From assembly GCA_937773775.1 (NCBI GenBank), contig CALJVL010000046.1, forward strand, positions 1 to 64,000: DNA of 64,000 nt, given 5' to 3'. The notes beneath the pieces were generated by a model. That model was not told the DNA's origin. It was given only the letters and a program-made list of their open reading frames with translations, and searched no databases. This DNA is from an uncultured Flavobacterium sp. (GTDB taxonomy: Bacteria > Bacteroidota > Bacteroidia > Flavobacteriales > Flavobacteriaceae). The first letter of the stretch is position 1, and each line of letters opens with the position of its first letter. Positions 60,735-64,000 of the stretch are shown here, one piece after another. The translations under genes were made by a program, and so were the position numbers.

Positions 60735-61841
60735 ATGAAAAAATTACCTAATTTCACACTTGGTATTGAAGAGGAATATCAGATTATAGACCCCGAAACA
60801 AGAGACCTTCGCTCCCATTTATCAAAAATTGTTGATGGGGCAAAAATAATATTGAACGAGCAGGTAAAGGCAGAAATGCACCAATCTGTTGTTGAAGTGG
60901 GTACAAATATTTGTAAAAATATTGATGAAGCAGAAAAGGAAATCAAATTTTTAAGGACAAAGATTGTAGAGTTAGCCGACAAGCAAAATTTAATAGTGGG
61001 CGGAGCTGGAACACACCCTTTTTCGAAATGGCAAGACCAGCCGATAACTGATGACCCTAGGTACCATGATATTGTAAATGAATTGCAGGATGCCGCTCGT
61101 TCCAATTTAATCTTTGGAATGCACTGTCATGTGGGAATCGAAAATCGTGAAATTGGTTTACAGTTAATGAATCAGGCCTGTTATTTTTTACCACATATTT
61201 TTGCGCTATCTACCAACTCCCCTTTTTGGGAAGGAAGACAAACTGGTTATAAATCATTCAGGACAAAGGTTTTTGATAAATTCCCAAGAACTGGTTTGCC
61301 AGAATATTTCGATTCAGTTGCCTCATACGATAATTTTCTAGACACTTTAGTAAAAACCAACTGTATAGACAACCCTAAGAAAATATGGTGGGATTTACGT
61401 TTACATCCATTTTATGACACGATCGAATTTCGTATTTGTGACATGAGTCTAACAGTTGAGGAAACCATGTGTATAGTATCTGTTATACAAGCAGTTGTCG
61501 CTAAACTATATAGACTAAATCAAAATAATATGAGCTTCAACATCTATCGCCTAGCTCTAATAAAGGAAAATAAATTTAGGGCTGCACGTTATGGAATAGA
61601 GGGACATATGATTGATTTTGGACTTCAAAAAGAAGTAGAAACACGAGTTTTATTATTGGAATTACTAGAATTCGTAGATGATGTAGTAGATGAGTTGGGG
61701 AGCAGGGAGCATATCAATTATGTGCACCAAATTTTGAAAAACGGAACAGGAGCGGCTAAACAATTAGCCGTTTTCAAAGAAACAAACGACTTGACAAAAG
61801 TGGTCGATTTTATAACTAGCGAGTTTACCAAAGGATTATAA
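60735..61841 (+). CDS. carboxylate-amine ligase, GCS2/YbdK-like
   Basis: FTLGIEEEYQIIDPETRDLRSHLSKI; VGGAGTHPFSKWQDQPI; FGMHCHVGIEN; WWDLRLHPFYDTIEFRICDM. Confidence 0.92.
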   Translation: MKKLPNFTLGIEEEYQIIDPETRDLRSHLSKIVDGAKIILNEQVKAEMHQSVVEVGTNICKNIDEAEKEIKFLRTKIVELADKQNLIVGGAGTHPFSKWQDQPITDDPRYHDIVNELQDAARSNLIFGMHCHVGIENREIGLQLMNQACYFLPHIFALSTNSPFWEGRQTGYKSFRTKVFDKFPRTGLPEYFDSVASYDNFLDTLVKTNCIDNPKKIWWDLRLHPFYDTIEFRICDMSLTVEETMCIVSVIQAVVAKLYRLNQNNMSFNIYRLALIKENKFRAARYGIEGHMIDFGLQKEVETRVLLLELLEFVDDVVDELGSREHINYVHQILKNGTGAAKQLAVFKETNDLTKVVDFITSEFTKGL

Positions 61842-61886
61842 TAGATTCGATTATATTTGCAGTATATTTTTATTAAAGAGTACCCA

Positions 61887-62717
61887 ATGAATAACAAGAC
61901 CATAACAATCGCTGTTTTAGACATGTACGATGGCGTACCTAACCAAGGGATGCGCTGCATTATCGAAATCATTAATAGGTTTAATCCTTTTGTGAGCCTG
62001 AACGTATTTGATGTGAGAGGCAAATGCAAGCTGCCTGAAATTGATAAATATGATATTTATATCTCCACCGGAGGCCCTGGAAATCCATTAATAGGAGATG
62101 GTGAATGGGATATAAAATATTACCAATTTATTGATGCATTGACAAAATGGAATACAGAAAACACGGTTAAAAAACACGTTTTATTCATTTGCCATTCTTT
62201 TCAAATGGCTTGTAAACACTTTGGTTTAGCCGAAATAACTAAAAGAAACGATACCTCATTTGGTGTTATGACAATCCATAAAACTAAAGATGGACTTACA
62301 GACCCTCTTTTTATTGGATTAGAGGATCCCTTTTACGCCATAGATTCAAGAGATTATCAAGTCGTTCAACCCAAATTGAGTGTTTTTAAAAAGAAGGGAG
62401 CAAAAATAATTTCTTTAGAAAAGATAAGGGATCATGTTCAATACGAGAGGGCAATAATGGCGGTACGTTTTACGGACTATTTTGTAGGAACCCAGTTTCA
62501 TCCTGAAGCAGATCCCGTTAGTTTTGTTTTACACCTTAGAAATAAAGAAGTTAAAGACAAAATCAAAGAAATGAAGGGAAAAAAGAAGTTTCAAAATATG
62601 CTTGAGGATCTACTGGATGATGACAAAATATACCGCACTAATGAAACTTTGATTCCTAATTTTCTTCGCGCGGCTATAAATGACTTGATGCAGACTAAGA
62701 AAACAATGTCTAATTAA
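61887..62717 (+). CDS. class I glutamine amidotransferase
   Basis: ISTGGPGNPL; nucleophile region VLFICHSFQMACKHFG; TQFHPEADP. Confidence 0.87.
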   Translation: MNNKTITIAVLDMYDGVPNQGMRCIIEIINRFNPFVSLNVFDVRGKCKLPEIDKYDIYISTGGPGNPLIGDGEWDIKYYQFIDALTKWNTENTVKKHVLFICHSFQMACKHFGLAEITKRNDTSFGVMTIHKTKDGLTDPLFIGLEDPFYAIDSRDYQVVQPKLSVFKKKGAKIISLEKIRDHVQYERAIMAVRFTDYFVGTQFHPEADPVSFVLHLRNKEVKDKIKEMKGKKKFQNMLEDLLDDDKIYRTNETLIPNFLRAAINDLMQTKKTMSN

Positions 62718-62731
62718 TAATTATTTGCCCT

Positions 62732-63922
62732 ATGATTTCAAAATATCGAAAACTATTCAATGACCAATTTACGGAGAAGAAATATCAGGCACTCAAAGAT
62801 GATATTGCTGGCGATTTTGGTTACGAACCTACTTTTCGATTGGCAGAAACACCCTTTTTTATATCCAATGAGTTAAAATCGCAACTGATTGAAGGCTGTA
62901 ATGAAGTTATAAAATTGATTCAGACGGATGGTTTTAAATCTCTTACTGACAAATCATTAGAATTAAATCATAAAGTACCAAATGAAGACGAGCACAGTAC
63001 TTTTCTGGCCGTCGATTTTGGGGTCTGTGAAGAATATGGTGCTATTGTTCCAAAGTTAATTGAGGTACAGGGGTTTCCTTCCTTGTTTAACTATCAGATG
63101 AACTTGTTCGAAAAGTTCAAAAATCACTATCCTTTTTTAGAAGATTTAACACCATTTATAAATGGTATTAGCTCAAAAGAATACCAGCAGATACTAGAAG
63201 ATGTAATATGCAACGGTCATCCCAAAGAAAATGTAATTCTACTTGAAATTGAACCCGAAAAGCAAAATACCAAAATTGATTTTTATTACTGCAAAAGAGA
63301 TATTGGCATACCTATAATATGCATTACCCAGTTAATCAAAAAAGGCAAACAACTTTTTTATAAGGATAAAAATGATACTGAAATTCTCGTAAAACGGATA
63401 TACAATAGGGTTATTTTCGATGAACTCGATTTGCGTACAGATTTAGAACTTAACTTCCATTTCTCGGACGAGCTCGATGTCGAATGGGCAGGGCACCCCA
63501 ATTGGTTTTTCAGAATTAGTAAATTTATACTTCCTTTTTTAAAAGGAAAATATTTTATTGAAACTACTTTATTGAGCGAACTAACTGAAATTCCAAAAGA
63601 TTTAGAAAATTACGTCTTAAAACCCTTGTTTTCATTTTCGGGCACTGGTGTCATTTTCCACGTCAAAAAAGAAGATATTGAAGCGGTTGTAGACAAGGAG
63701 CTTTACATCCTTCAAAAAAAGGTGAATTATATCCCTATTGTACAGTCACCGGAAGGAAAAGTAAAAGCAGAAGTCCGGGTGCTGTGTGTATGGAAAAAAA
63801 ATGATATAGCTCCTACTCTACTGTGCAATCTTGTCCGCCTTAGCAGAGGCGAAATGATAGGAGTGAAATTCAATAAAGACAAAGACTGGGTTGGAGGTAC
63901 TATAGGATTATTTGAGAATTAG
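62732..63922 (+). CDS. uncharacterised protein, ATP-grasp-like
   Basis: LENYVLKPLFSFSGTGVIFHVKKEDIE and RLSRGEMIGVKFNKDKDWVGGTIGLFEN resemble ATP-grasp core segments; 15 bp after the amidotransferase. Confidence 0.6.
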   Translation: MISKYRKLFNDQFTEKKYQALKDDIAGDFGYEPTFRLAETPFFISNELKSQLIEGCNEVIKLIQTDGFKSLTDKSLELNHKVPNEDEHSTFLAVDFGVCEEYGAIVPKLIEVQGFPSLFNYQMNLFEKFKNHYPFLEDLTPFINGISSKEYQQILEDVICNGHPKENVILLEIEPEKQNTKIDFYYCKRDIGIPIICITQLIKKGKQLFYKDKNDTEILVKRIYNRVIFDELDLRTDLELNFHFSDELDVEWAGHPNWFFRISKFILPFLKGKYFIETTLLSELTEIPKDLENYVLKPLFSFSGTGVIFHVKKEDIEAVVDKELYILQKKVNYIPIVQSPEGKVKAEVRVLCVWKKNDIAPTLLCNLVRLSRGEMIGVKFNKDKDWVGGTIGLFEN

Positions 63923-64000
63923 ACCGTACATTTTTATTTAACATTAGCTCAATTTGTATAATTACTTTGGCGTCCTTTAGTTTTTATAACTTTCGTTGTT

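Noticed and set aside
1-64000. CRISPR arrays, rRNA or tRNA genes
   Set aside because: No regularly spaced short direct repeats, rRNA signature sequences or tRNA-like cloverleaf segments were recognised on reading; a dedicated scan (tRNAscan-SE, CRISPR finder) was not possible.

Overview
Window from a low-GC Bacteroidetes genome, probably Flavobacterium-like (judged from protein families and gene style only). Left part: branched-chain amino acid operon (ilvD and ilvB frameshifted, ilvN and ilvC intact), acs, an MscS-type channel, and a compact type III PKS / FabF-like KS / ACP / dehydratase / methyltransferase / flavoprotein / PPTase biosynthetic operon. Then housekeeping and redox genes, and a decayed ergothioneine locus (egtB-egtD-racemase) bracketed by two diverged copies of a ~270 bp segment. 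The most unusual part is ~33.4-44.3 kb. It is a strand-uniform run of small accessory genes separated by ~130-150 bp imperfect palindromes that share internal motifs. Several gene units start with a sequence complementary to their own 3' end, which is the signature of integron cassettes, yet no integrase is visible. One unit carries a DUF3800 gene plus a retron-type reverse transcriptase whose C-terminus is displaced by an IS30 element; removing the IS and one 3-bp duplication restores the reading frame exactly. An IS1182-family element (1720 bp, 4-bp TSD ACGT) sits at the predicted crossover of one palindrome. The right end has a multidrug transporter, NDH-2-like dehydrogenase, helicases, a second MscS-type channel, and an uncharacterised amidoligase-type cluster (esterase with in-frame TGA, ATP-grasp, GCS2/YbdK-like ligase, glutamine amidotransferase, second ATP-grasp-like protein). 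Many frameshifts are single-base homopolymer changes, so assembly error must be excluded before calling pseudogenes.
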